A stretch of DNA of 13,347 nucleotides, taken from the NCBI GenBank assembly GCA_937892915.1, contig CALBIC010000053.1, positions 1-13,347 on the forward strand. The letters are read 5' to 3'. A program made the position numbers and the translations under genes. This DNA comes from UBA5972 sp002430125. GTDB lineage: Bacteria > Pseudomonadota > Alphaproteobacteria > Rhodobacterales > Rhodobacteraceae. Positions 1 to 6,185 of this stretch are shown piece after piece; position 1 is the first letter of the stretch; every line of letters starts with the position of its first letter. A model generated the notes under the pieces. The model saw only the letters and a list, made by a program, of their open reading frames with translations. It had not been told where the DNA came from and made no database searches.

Positions 1-13
1 GCTTGTTGATGGA

Positions 14-508
14 TCAGTCGGCCAGGCTGGCAACTACAGCTTGGGCACAGGTCAGGCACCGCAATACAACAGGCGAGGTTATTTCGGTGATCGGTTTACG
101 GCCAAAGGTTGCAATGGCCATATCCATATACCATTGGTTTTTGACCATTGTTGCGGACGCACGGCCTTCCTTGTCGATTTTATTCAGATACGCTTCCGCA
201 ATTTTTTCGAAAGATTGATTGTGGATTTCCTTGTCTGCCAACGCTTTTTCACGCTTCAACTGACTTGGGTCGTCTCCGTTGGAAATCTGGCTTCTTGCTC
301 GATCACGTACTTCGCGCGCTTCCAGAAGACTGACTGCAGGATAAACGCCTATAGCCAAAAGCTTTTCTTTCCCGTGAATGCGATACTTAAACCGCCAGAG
401 CTTTGAACCATTTGGCCGTACAAGAACGTGCAACCCGTTTAAGTCTGCGACTTTGTATTGTTTGTCTTTGGGCTTCAGGTTTCGAATCTTGGCATCAGTC
501 AGAGTCAT
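14..508 (-). pseudogene. Truncated P4-type tyrosine integrase (N-terminal part only)
   Basis: The 164-residue product opens with the arm-DNA-binding domain of P4/phage-type integrases (start MTLTDAKIRNLKPKDKQYKV, then DLNGLHVLVRPNGSKLWRFKYR and GVYPAVSLLEAREVRDRAR). The start of the core-binding domain follows (FEKIAEAYL, then ATFGRKPITEITSPVVLRCL). Complete family members are about 400 residues and end in a catalytic domain with R...HxxR...Y. Here family-like sequence stops near residue 146, around position 70, and an unrelated tail (TCAQAVVASLAD) runs into a TGA at 14-16, so the catalytic domain is missing. The other two frames past the break also do not resume the integrase within the window. 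It sits 166 bp from the 3' end of a tRNA-Leu gene in the same orientation, the usual place for such integrases. The start codon directly follows a GATACCCCC box with no clear Shine-Dalgarno. It is probably non-functional as a recombinase, although the left window edge hides what lies beyond the break. Confidence 0.82.
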
Positions 509-509
509 T

Positions 510-583
510 TTGGGGGTATCGCTTTTCTATCCGGCCACTAATACCTCCAAAGATACCCCCAATTCGTCTGGATGTACCCCCAC
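510..583. repeat. Repeated TACCCCCAA boxes, probable integrase arm-type sites
   Basis: Three direct copies of a nine-base box are visible on the plus strand: TACCTCCAA at 542-550, TACCCCCAA at 554-562 and TACCCCCAC at 575-583. An inverted copy, TTGGGGGTA, lies at 510-518 and abuts the integrase start codon. They fall between the integrase gene and the tRNA, where P4-type elements carry binding sites for the integrase arm domain. The inferred role is integrase binding at the attachment site and, for the copy at the start codon, autoregulation of int. Confidence 0.6.
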
Positions 584-674
584 ACGGGGCTGGACGGCGT
601 TGGACAATATTATCAATATACCCTATATAACTAAGGATCCATTGGATGTCACTGTTCTTGAAAAAACGTTATTG

Positions 675-759
<85 letters not shown>

Positions 760-946
760 ATCAGCGCCAATTTTCTAGGACAGGATGGTAAGGCCAGCCA
801 TGGCGAATCTGCGATTGATCTAGTATTTAACTTCGCAGCAAAGGTAAATGGTCAACTGACAATCTCAGCAGTCCGACAGTAGAAAAACCTCGCTTGACCC
901 TGAGCGGGCGCTGTGGTGCAACCGGCGCATCGAATTGAGGTGGGTT

Positions 947-1525
947 ATGCTGCGCGGATTATATAACTGGACAATGGCACTTGCTGACAGTCGTTATGCG
1001 CTCTGGGCGCTGGCGGCGGTCAGTTTTGCGGAAAGCTCGTTTTTCCCTATTCCGCCGGATGTTCTGATGATCCCGATGATTATCGCGGCACCACACCGGG
1101 CGTTCCGGATTGCCGGCGTTTGTCTGATTGCGTCGATTTTGGGGGCCTTGTTAGGATATTTCATTGGCGCGCAGTTGTTTGACCTGATTGGTCAACCGAT
1201 GCTGGCATTTTACGGCAAGGCCGATGCCGCAGCAGAATTTAACGCGCAGTTTTCAGCATGGGGCGCATGGGCGGTGTTAATTGCCGGGATCACGCCATTT
1301 CCGTTCAAGGTTATTACAATCATGTCAGGATGGACCGGGCTAAGCTTGCCGGTTTTCATACTTTCTGCTATTCTTGCCCGTGGGTTGCGGTTTTTTATCG
1401 TGGCCGGATTGTTGTGGAAATTCGGCAGCCCCATCCGCGACTTTATCGAGCATCGCCTCGGCCTTGTGTTCACTGTATTTGTCGTGTTGCTGCTGGGCGG
1501 CTTTTTCTTGCTGAGGTATCTATGA
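947..1525 (+). CDS. YqaA/DedA-family inner-membrane protein (VTT domain)
   Basis: This is a 192-residue polytopic membrane protein of the DedA-like VTT (formerly SNARE-associated) superfamily, closest in style to E. coli YqaA. The family signature is visible: FAESSFFPIPPDVL at 27-40, with its acidic residue and double proline, and GITPFPFKVITIMSGWTG at 114-131, with the basic residue of the second half. Hydrophobic segments surround both, and one spans the C-terminus (about 172-190). DedA proteins are linked to lipid flipping, membrane potential and envelope stress; the role of YqaA-type members is not settled. I prefer the ATG at 947 to an in-frame TTG at 935 because GAGG at 937-940 is well spaced before it. 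The stop overlaps the start of dsbB as ATGA at 1522-1525, so the two are probably translated together. Confidence 0.86.
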   Translation: MLRGLYNWTMALADSRYALWALAAVSFAESSFFPIPPDVLMIPMIIAAPHRAFRIAGVCLIASILGALLGYFIGAQLFDLIGQPMLAFYGKADAAAEFNAQFSAWGAWAVLIAGITPFPFKVITIMSGWTGLSLPVFILSAILARGLRFFIVAGLLWKFGSPIRDFIEHRLGLVFTVFVVLLLGGFFLLRYL

Positions 1526-1980
1526 ACGCGCGAAATCTGGCCTTAATGGCTGCTGTTGGCTCCGTGGCGATGTTACTCGGCGCATTTGCCTTTCAGATTT
1601 TCGGCGAAATGGCGCCGTGCAAATTGTGTATCTGGCAACGCTGGCCACACGGCTTGGCTTTTGGGGTAGGTTTACTGGCCTTGCTGCTGCCGCATCGGGC
1701 TCTTTATGCCCTTGGCGGGTTGGTTGTGTTGTTTGGGGCTGGCGTCGCCCTTTACCATACCGGGGTTGAACAGCATTGGTGGGTCGGGCCGACGACATGC
1801 ACCTCGCAGGGCGTCGCCGGTTTAACCGCGCAACAATTGATGGATCAGATCCTGAACGCGCCCTTGGTGCGGTGCGATGAAATCCCGTGGAGCATGTTTG
1901 GTATGTCGATGGCCGCGTGGAACGGCGTGGTTTCACTTGGTTTGGCTGGGCTTTGGGCTGTGGCTTACCGTAAAGCCTGA
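1522..1980 (+). CDS. dsbB: Disulfide bond formation protein B (DsbB)
   Basis: DsbB is an inner-membrane protein that reoxidises periplasmic DsbA and passes the electrons to ubiquinone. This 152-residue product has four hydrophobic segments and both expected cysteine pairs: C33-K-L-C36 in APCKLCIWQRWPH, and the second-loop pair C93 (GPTTCTSQG) and C118 (LVRCDEIPWSMFG). R40, four residues after the CxxC, corresponds to the quinone-binding arginine R48 of E. coli DsbB. The ATG overlaps the yqaA stop by four bases and is preceded by GAGG at 1513-1516. A longer reading frame begins at 1258, but it lies inside yqaA and has no family similarity there. No dsbA is in the window. Confidence 0.93.
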   Translation: MNARNLALMAAVGSVAMLLGAFAFQIFGEMAPCKLCIWQRWPHGLAFGVGLLALLLPHRALYALGGLVVLFGAGVALYHTGVEQHWWVGPTTCTSQGVAGLTAQQLMDQILNAPLVRCDEIPWSMFGMSMAAWNGVVSLGLAGLWAVAYRKA

Positions 1981-2013
1981 ATAAGTTCTTTGTTCTAAAG
2001 TACTCAAAGAAAA

Positions 2014-2028
2014 GGGGGCTTTGCCCCC
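2014..2028 (-). terminator. Intrinsic terminator of the HNH/dehalogenase-like operon
   Basis: GGGGGC-TTT-GCCCCC forms a six-pair GC stem with a three-base loop. Read on the minus strand it is followed by TTTTCTTTG (2013 down to 2005), the layout of a rho-independent terminator for transcripts leaving the dehalogenase-like gene. On the plus strand there is no T-run after the stem. Confidence 0.55.
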
Positions 2029-2200
2029 GGCACGCAGTTTAGCGCAGCTAAACTACCCGGCCCAACTGAAAACGGCCGAAGGTCGTCTTTCAGGCGGGAG
2101 CGCCACCTTTGCTGAAGGCAATCCAGCGGCAGCCCTGCGGGCAGTTCCATTTAAGCCGCTACGCGGCAGGGCCTTCGGCAAGGATATTTGGCAAAGAAAG
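2029..2200. repeat. Array of short hairpins between convergent genes
   Basis: This 170-bp stretch has no credible gene but is dense in inverted repeats. AGTTTAGC/GCTAAACT at 2036-2054 is a perfect eight-pair stem. CTGAAAACGGCC/GGTCGTCTTTCAG at 2066-2093 has one bulge and one G-U. Others are GCCC/GGGC at 2132-2142, GCCGC/GCGGC at 2155-2167 and GCC/GGC at 2171-2179. Alternative pairings exist, such as AGCGGC 2125-2130 with GCCGCT 2155-2160, and GCCCTGC 2132-2138 with GCAGGGC 2166-2172. It ends in AAGGATATTTGGCAAAGAAAG, a tail style I associate with Rhodobacterales intergenic elements. It may end dsbB transcripts or be a mobile palindromic repeat. Confidence 0.5.
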
Positions 2201-2202
2201 TG

Positions 2203-3423
2203 TCAGGGTTTTGCCCACCAATCGGCGGGTTTCAGGCGTTCGCGGGAACCGTTGCGGTTTTCCCACCACTGGGCGAGTTTTCGGCCCCGACCGGTTGCCA
2301 GTTTGCGCCACACACGGTCGCTCCAACTGTCATAGGTTCGGTTGAACGGGCAAACACGCATGCAGATCGCGCAGTCGGTCTTAAGTTTCGCCCAATAGCC
2401 AAAGCATTTTTCGCAATTTGCTGACCATTTTTTCACACCTTTTATGGTTGACGGGCTATCGGCCCCATATTCAGGCGGCCCTTTGGGGAGGGCTTTTGGT
2501 GGGCAGGCATCGGCGCATTTGGTGCAAGAATGGCAGTAGGTCGTCATCCCCAAAGGCTTCGGTTGATCATTCACCAAGGGCAGACTGGTGAAAATCTTTG
2601 AAAACCGCACGCGGGGTCCGAATTCTGGCGTCAGAACCATTTGGTTGCGACCATATTCGCCTAACCCTGCTTTGATCGCATAGGGGATCACCAATGCGGT
2701 GTCGTTCATTGACGCAACCGCCTGATACCCAAGATTGCGGATATAGGTCGCCACTTGAATCACAATCGCCGCCTCGTGGCTGTATTCGCGCCCGGTCGAG
2801 GCCCCGGCAAGGGCTGATGGATAGGTTTCCACCAGATCAAAATCCATCGCATGCGCCATCACGATCACATGCGTGATGCCTGCAGGCAATGTATTGTCGG
2901 CCTGTGTCAAATCGCGGGTGTCAACGCGGCTGGAATAATGCCACCGCTCGTCCACTTCGGTCACCCCCACCAGATCCGCACCGAACATCTTGGCAATCCG
3001 TTTGATTTCAGCGGTTTGCGCAGCCGCGTCGGGAACTTCGACCTGCGTTGGCGCAACCGGCGTATCTTCGGCAATCCACGATTGGAACCCTTCGCGCATA
3101 CCAGTGTCGTTGCCGCGATTGGAAATAATGTCGGAAATCACCCAGGACGCGTTTCTGAGTGCGAAATCTTTTTGGCTGAACCCCTGCCCGCGTCTCGGCT
3201 CCGAACCCATTCGGTACGAGGCGAAAAACCCGTCGCTGTCGGCGGATTTAATCGCCGGATCCCAGAACGCCCGCGTAAACATATCGTTGATTTGCGCGAA
3301 AGGTTTGAAATCTTTGCTGATCTCAAACCCAAGCGCGCGGTCGCTTTCGCCAAAGCGCTGTTGCCATTCGACACGTTGTTCGGGCGTTACCTCGGGTTCA
3401 GGCGTGTTGCGTGGCCAGCTCAT
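2203..3423 (-). CDS. Reductive-dehalogenase-like (RdhA family) corrinoid/iron-sulfur protein
   Basis: Reductive dehalogenases remove halogens from organic compounds using a corrinoid and two 4Fe-4S clusters. This 406-residue protein shows the family layout. It has an N-terminal block (FKPFAQINDMFTRAFWDP, about 39-56, and FALRNASWV, 87-95), then KRIAKMFGADLVGV (141-154), a core GYQAVASMNDTALVIP (232-247), and GLGEYGRNQ...GPRVRFSKIFTSLPLV (253-284). C297xxCxxCxxxC307P is the first ferredoxin motif; C340-x10-C351xxCxxxC358P supplies the second, with an additional C337. Y214, N240 and R273 have the same spacing (26 and 33) as the Tyr246/Asn272/Arg305 active-site residues I recall for PceA. No Tat signal or membrane segment is present, so it should be cytosolic, and no rdhB-like anchor gene is nearby. 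AAGGA lies six bases before the ATG. It follows the HNH gene by 13 bp. Epoxyqueuosine reductase (QueG) is the main alternative, but the N-terminal block argues against it. Substrate unknown. Confidence 0.8.
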   Translation of the reverse strand: MSWPRNTPEPEVTPEQRVEWQQRFGESDRALGFEISKDFKPFAQINDMFTRAFWDPAIKSADSDGFFASYRMGSEPRRGQGFSQKDFALRNASWVISDIISNRGNDTGMREGFQSWIAEDTPVAPTQVEVPDAAAQTAEIKRIAKMFGADLVGVTEVDERWHYSSRVDTRDLTQADNTLPAGITHVIVMAHAMDFDLVETYPSALAGASTGREYSHEAAIVIQVATYIRNLGYQAVASMNDTALVIPYAIKAGLGEYGRNQMVLTPEFGPRVRFSKIFTSLPLVNDQPKPLGMTTYCHSCTKCADACPPKALPKGPPEYGADSPSTIKGVKKWSANCEKCFGYWAKLKTDCAICMRVCPFNRTYDSWSDRVWRKLATGRGRKLAQWWENRNGSRERLKPADWWAKP

Positions 3424-3436
3424 AAGGAATCCTTGG

Positions 3437-4060
3437 TTACGCCTCTAGTTCGGCATCCCAATATAGAAAGTCCATCCAACTGTCATGCAAGTGGTTTGGG
3501 GGAAATTTCCGACCAGAATTTCGCAGAGCGTCCGAACTGGGCCTGTGAGGTGCGCGGCGCAGGTGCATACTTGTCTGTTGTAACAGTTTGGAGCCTTTTC
3601 GCAGGTTACACGGTCCGCAAGCTGCCACCACGTTTTCCCAGATAGTTTTGCCCCCTTTTGCCCTTGGGATCACATGATCAAACGTCATCTCGCCTTTGCT
3701 ACCGCAATATTGGCAGGTAAATTCGTCGCGCAAAAACAGGTTAAACCGGGTGAAAGCGGTTGAGCGGGCGGGCTTTATGTAATCTTTCAGCACCACAACT
3801 GATGGTATCCGGATGGTGGTCGACGGCGAATGAACCTCGCGGTCATATTCCGCAATTATCGTTACGCGATCAAGATACGCGGCCTTGATCGCGTCCTGCC
3901 AGGACCACAATGACAATGGCAGATAAGACAAAGGCCGGTAATCGGCATTCAGCACCAAGGCCGGATTTTGGCTGAGTGCTGTGGTATTTCGGATGAAATT
4001 CGCACTAAAGTCGCCGTCCATTGCCGCCATTACCCCGCTCGGCCATGCCTGTTCAGACAC
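3437..4060 (-). CDS. HNH endonuclease
   Basis: The 207-residue product (from the GTG at 4060) carries a zinc-ribbon HNH nuclease domain. It contains C116QYC119G, then FDHVIPR with D128-H129, GGKTIWENVV with N143, and C148GPC151N. The N-terminal region ALVLNADYRPLSYLPLSLWS and the C-terminal RKFPPNHLHDSWMDFLYWD are characteristic of a widespread HNH protein in Rhodobacterales whose biological role is not established. It is not visibly tied to a phage or restriction system here. The start is uncertain: GTG 4060 has no good ribosome site, ATG 4030 follows purine-rich GAGCGGGG, and ATG 4021 gives the MDGDF start that I associate with relatives. The gene ends 13 bp before the dehalogenase-like gene, so the two are very probably cotranscribed. 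Confidence 0.88.
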   Translation of the reverse strand: MSEQAWPSGVMAAMDGDFSANFIRNTTALSQNPALVLNADYRPLSYLPLSLWSWQDAIKAAYLDRVTIIAEYDREVHSPSTTIRIPSVVVLKDYIKPARSTAFTRFNLFLRDEFTCQYCGSKGEMTFDHVIPRAKGGKTIWENVVAACGPCNLRKGSKLLQQTSMHLRRAPHRPSSDALRNSGRKFPPNHLHDSWMDFLYWDAELEA

Positions 4061-4096
4061 TGGAACGGGACGTTGCCGTCCCAGCTTTCACAGCAA

Positions 4097-4124
4097 ACTA
4101 TATCTCGTGAAATTGAAACGGCAA
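4097..4124 (-). promoter_or_regulatory. Candidate sigma-70-type promoter for the HNH/dehalogenase-like pair
   Basis: On the minus strand TTGCCG (4124-4119) and TATAGT (4102-4097) are separated by 16 bp, in the AT-rich gap upstream of the HNH gene. The start point would fall near 4090, leaving a leader of 30 to 70 nt depending on which start codon is used. Found by eye only. Confidence 0.38.
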
Positions 4125-4156
4125 GTGTCTATATCATGTAATTTTTTGTGACAGCG

Positions 4157-4825
4157 TCAGCCGGAAATGGCCAAGTGCTGGCGCATGAACTGTAAGGCGA
4201 CCCCAAGTCCGTCGGGCGCGATGCCGTGTGCCGTGCCTTTTGAGATATGGGTGCACACCTCAAAGCCTGCCTTGGCCAAGGCATCCGCTGCGGCCGGCAG
4301 GCTTTCGACCGGGACCATCTGATCCTGATCGCCATGGATCAACAGCACCGGCGGGCGGCACATCACTTCAGCCTCCAGCGTCTCAGGTGCCAGTAACCGG
4401 CCGGAAAATCCAACCACCCCAGCCAGAGGTGCTGCGCGGCGTGGTGCGATGTGCAGGCTCATCATGGTGCCTTGGGAAAAGCCCATCAGGATGGTTTCGG
4501 ACGATGTGACGCCCTCCTCGGCCATTTTGGCATCAATAAACGCGTTCAGATCATCGGCAGATTGCGCCATGCCCTTGGCGGCTGCTTCTTCACTTGATCC
4601 GTCAAGCCACGGGATCGGGAACCATTCATAGCCATAAGGGTTGCCTGAACATTTGTCGGGGGCGTCCGGTGCGATGAATGTGGTGTCGGGCATATGCGGC
4701 TGTAAAGGGTCGGCGAGGCCCAACAGGTCGTTACCGTCTGCGCCATAACCGTGCAGCACAATCACCAAGGATTTCGTCTTGCCCGAAGGTGCGCCGCGTC
4801 TGCCTGCCTGCAATTCTCGTGTCAT
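4157..4825 (-). CDS. Phospholipase/carboxylesterase family serine hydrolase
   Basis: A 222-residue alpha/beta hydrolase of the carboxylesterase/acyl-protein-thioesterase family (as in YpfH and bacterial EstB). Visible elements are the oxyanion strand-loop LVIVLHGYGADGNDLLGLA (20-38), the nucleophile elbow GFSQG with S117, the acid in HGDQDQMVP (D168), and the histidine in GTAHGI (H200). There is no signal peptide, so it should be cytosolic; the physiological ester is unknown. The start is set by ATG 4825, which overlaps the stop of the upstream glycosylase as ATGA and follows AAGGGATAAT. An upstream in-frame extension to 4894 lies inside the glycosylase gene. It is the last gene of the cbiD-cobK-glycosylase chain; no T-run terminator follows it, so read-through into the HNH gene is possible. 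Confidence 0.88.
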   Translation of the reverse strand: MTRELQAGRRGAPSGKTKSLVIVLHGYGADGNDLLGLADPLQPHMPDTTFIAPDAPDKCSGNPYGYEWFPIPWLDGSSEEAAAKGMAQSADDLNAFIDAKMAEEGVTSSETILMGFSQGTMMSLHIAPRRAAPLAGVVGFSGRLLAPETLEAEVMCRPPVLLIHGDQDQMVPVESLPAAADALAKAGFEVCTHISKGTAHGIAPDGLGVALQFMRQHLAISG

Positions 4826-5451
4826 ATTATCCCTTCCCGGTCTTTTGCCACACGGTAATACGCCCACAATATCCGGGCTGCAACCGCCTGCCATGGTGAC
4901 CAGTCAAGGGCCATGGCCCGCAAGGCTTTGTCGGTTGGGCGGGCGGGCAGATCGAACAAAACTTTGGCAGCTTCTTGCAAGGCAAGGTCGCCGGGGGCAA
5001 AAACATCGGCGCGACCCAAGCTGCACATTGTATAAACCTCAGCGGTCCATCGGCCTATACCTTTGATTTTTATCAGTGTTTCAATAACTTCACGGTCTGG
5101 CAACGTGACCAGCGCATCGTAATCAACCCCACTATGGGCCAATGCGCGGGCGTATTGAATTTTCTGACGTGATAATCCACAGGCACGAAGGTCGTCCTCG
5201 GTCGCCTTTGCGACATTGTCGCGGTGGGTCATGCGGGCCACTTCCATCCGCGCCCAGATAGCATTAGCCGAAGCGATCGAGACCTGTTGGCCAATAATCG
5301 CATTCAGCAGGTTATCAAAGCCGCCGGGGCGGCGACGTAATGGCAAAGGGCCGGTCAGTGACAGGGCGTGATGAAATCGCGGCTCAAGGTTAGCCAGCCA
5401 TTTTGCGCCTTCGGCAACATCCTGATCGGTCATGATGATGCGGCTGATCAT
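4822..5451 (-). CDS. DNA-3-methyladenine glycosylase II-like (AlkA family, HhH-GPD)
   Basis: This 209-residue protein belongs to the helix-hairpin-helix GPD glycosylases that excise alkylated bases such as 3-methyladenine. NLLNAIIGQQVSIASANAIW (48-66) is the family's first conserved helix pair, LIKIKGIGRWTAEVYTM (126-142) is the DNA-binding hairpin, and the catalytic aspartate is D155 in FAPGDLALQEA. There are no C-terminal iron-sulfur cysteines, which separates it from MutY/EndoIII, and no AdaA/AlkA N-terminal transcription domain. It is a short AlkA form, as in many alphaproteobacteria. I chose ATG 5451 because it overlaps the cobK stop as ATGA and follows AAGGG seven bases upstream; an in-frame ATG at 5475 lies inside cobK. 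Its position in a cobalamin operon is unexpected for a repair enzyme. Confidence 0.9.
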   Translation of the reverse strand: MISRIIMTDQDVAEGAKWLANLEPRFHHALSLTGPLPLRRRPGGFDNLLNAIIGQQVSIASANAIWARMEVARMTHRDNVAKATEDDLRACGLSRQKIQYARALAHSGVDYDALVTLPDREVIETLIKIKGIGRWTAEVYTMCSLGRADVFAPGDLALQEAAKVLFDLPARPTDKALRAMALDWSPWQAVAARILWAYYRVAKDREGII

Positions 5452-6185
5452 GAATTCACCCTTCGCGCTACCCAATCAAGCACCTCGGGGACCCGGCTTA
5501 GTCGTGTACAATCGGGCTGGGTTGGGCGTTTGATCATTGCAACCGGAATTCCAAGCAGGCGGGCCGCCTCCAGTTTGCTGTGGCTAGCCTGACCGCCCGA
5601 GTTTTTAACCACCAGCCAGTCGACCCCTAGATTTTGAAAGAGGTTAACTTCGTCTTGAACCGAAAACGGCGGGCGACCAACCAGAAATTCACCAGCGGGA
5701 AAAGGAAACGGATGATCCGGCGGGTCGATCTGACGACAAATCAGGCGTCTGCCAGTCATATTGCCATAACATTTCAGAGTCTGCCGACCGGTCGCCAGAA
5801 ATACCGTCGCGCCGCGTGGTACAAGTGCGGCAACCTCGGCCTCGGATGCAACTTCGGTCCAGCTATCACCGGGTTCTGGCTGCCATTCGGGCCGCAGCAT
5901 TTGCACATGTGGGATGTTCAGCGCCTTGCAGATGGTGGCGGCGGTTTGCGACATGCGCGCGGCAAAAGGATGGGTGGCATCAACGACAGCATCAATATTT
6001 GCTGTCTGTAAATACAAGCGAAACCCGTCTTGGCCTCCAAAGCCACCGACGCGGGTTTCGCACGGCAAATCAATCGGTTGTCGGGTCACCCCGGCCAATG
6101 AAGCAATCGTCGTCACATCAGTTTCAGCCAAACCTTGCGCGATGCGGCGGGCATCACTGGTTCCAGCCAACAGCAGTAACCTCAT
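5448..6185 (-). CDS. cobK: Precorrin-6A reductase (CobK/CbiJ family)
   Basis: CobK reduces the corrin-ring precursor precorrin-6A (or its cobalt form, for CbiJ) with NADPH. The 245-residue product has the family's motifs in order: LLLAGTSDARR (4-14), the conserved VGGFGG (46-51), VVDATHPFA (67-75) in the first Rossmann-like half, VFLATGRQTL (128-137), and WLVVKNSGGQASHSKLEAAR (190-209) in the second half. Length is normal for the family. The ATG overlaps the cbiD stop (ATGA 6182-6185), and its own stop overlaps the glycosylase start in the same way. The tight coupling to cbiD, which acts close to it in ring synthesis, supports the assignment. Confidence 0.95.
   Translation of the reverse strand: MRLLLLAGTSDARRIAQGLAETDVTTIASLAGVTRQPIDLPCETRVGGFGGQDGFRLYLQTANIDAVVDATHPFAARMSQTAATICKALNIPHVQMLRPEWQPEPGDSWTEVASEAEVAALVPRGATVFLATGRQTLKCYGNMTGRRLICRQIDPPDHPFPFPAGEFLVGRPPFSVQDEVNLFQNLGVDWLVVKNSGGQASHSKLEAARLLGIPVAMIKRPTQPDCTRLSRVPEVLDWVARRVNS

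Noticed and set aside
2203..3423. Assignment of the iron-sulfur protein as epoxyqueuosine reductase QueG
   Set aside because: The N-terminal DMFTRAFWDP block, the GYQAVASMNDTAL core and the Tyr/Asn/Arg spacing fit reductive dehalogenases better. A profile search would settle it.
2851..3645. A 264-codon plus-strand reading frame opposite the dehalogenase-like gene
   Set aside because: It runs antisense through conserved dehalogenase-like and HNH coding sequence and shows no domain of its own; it is a by-product of codon bias.
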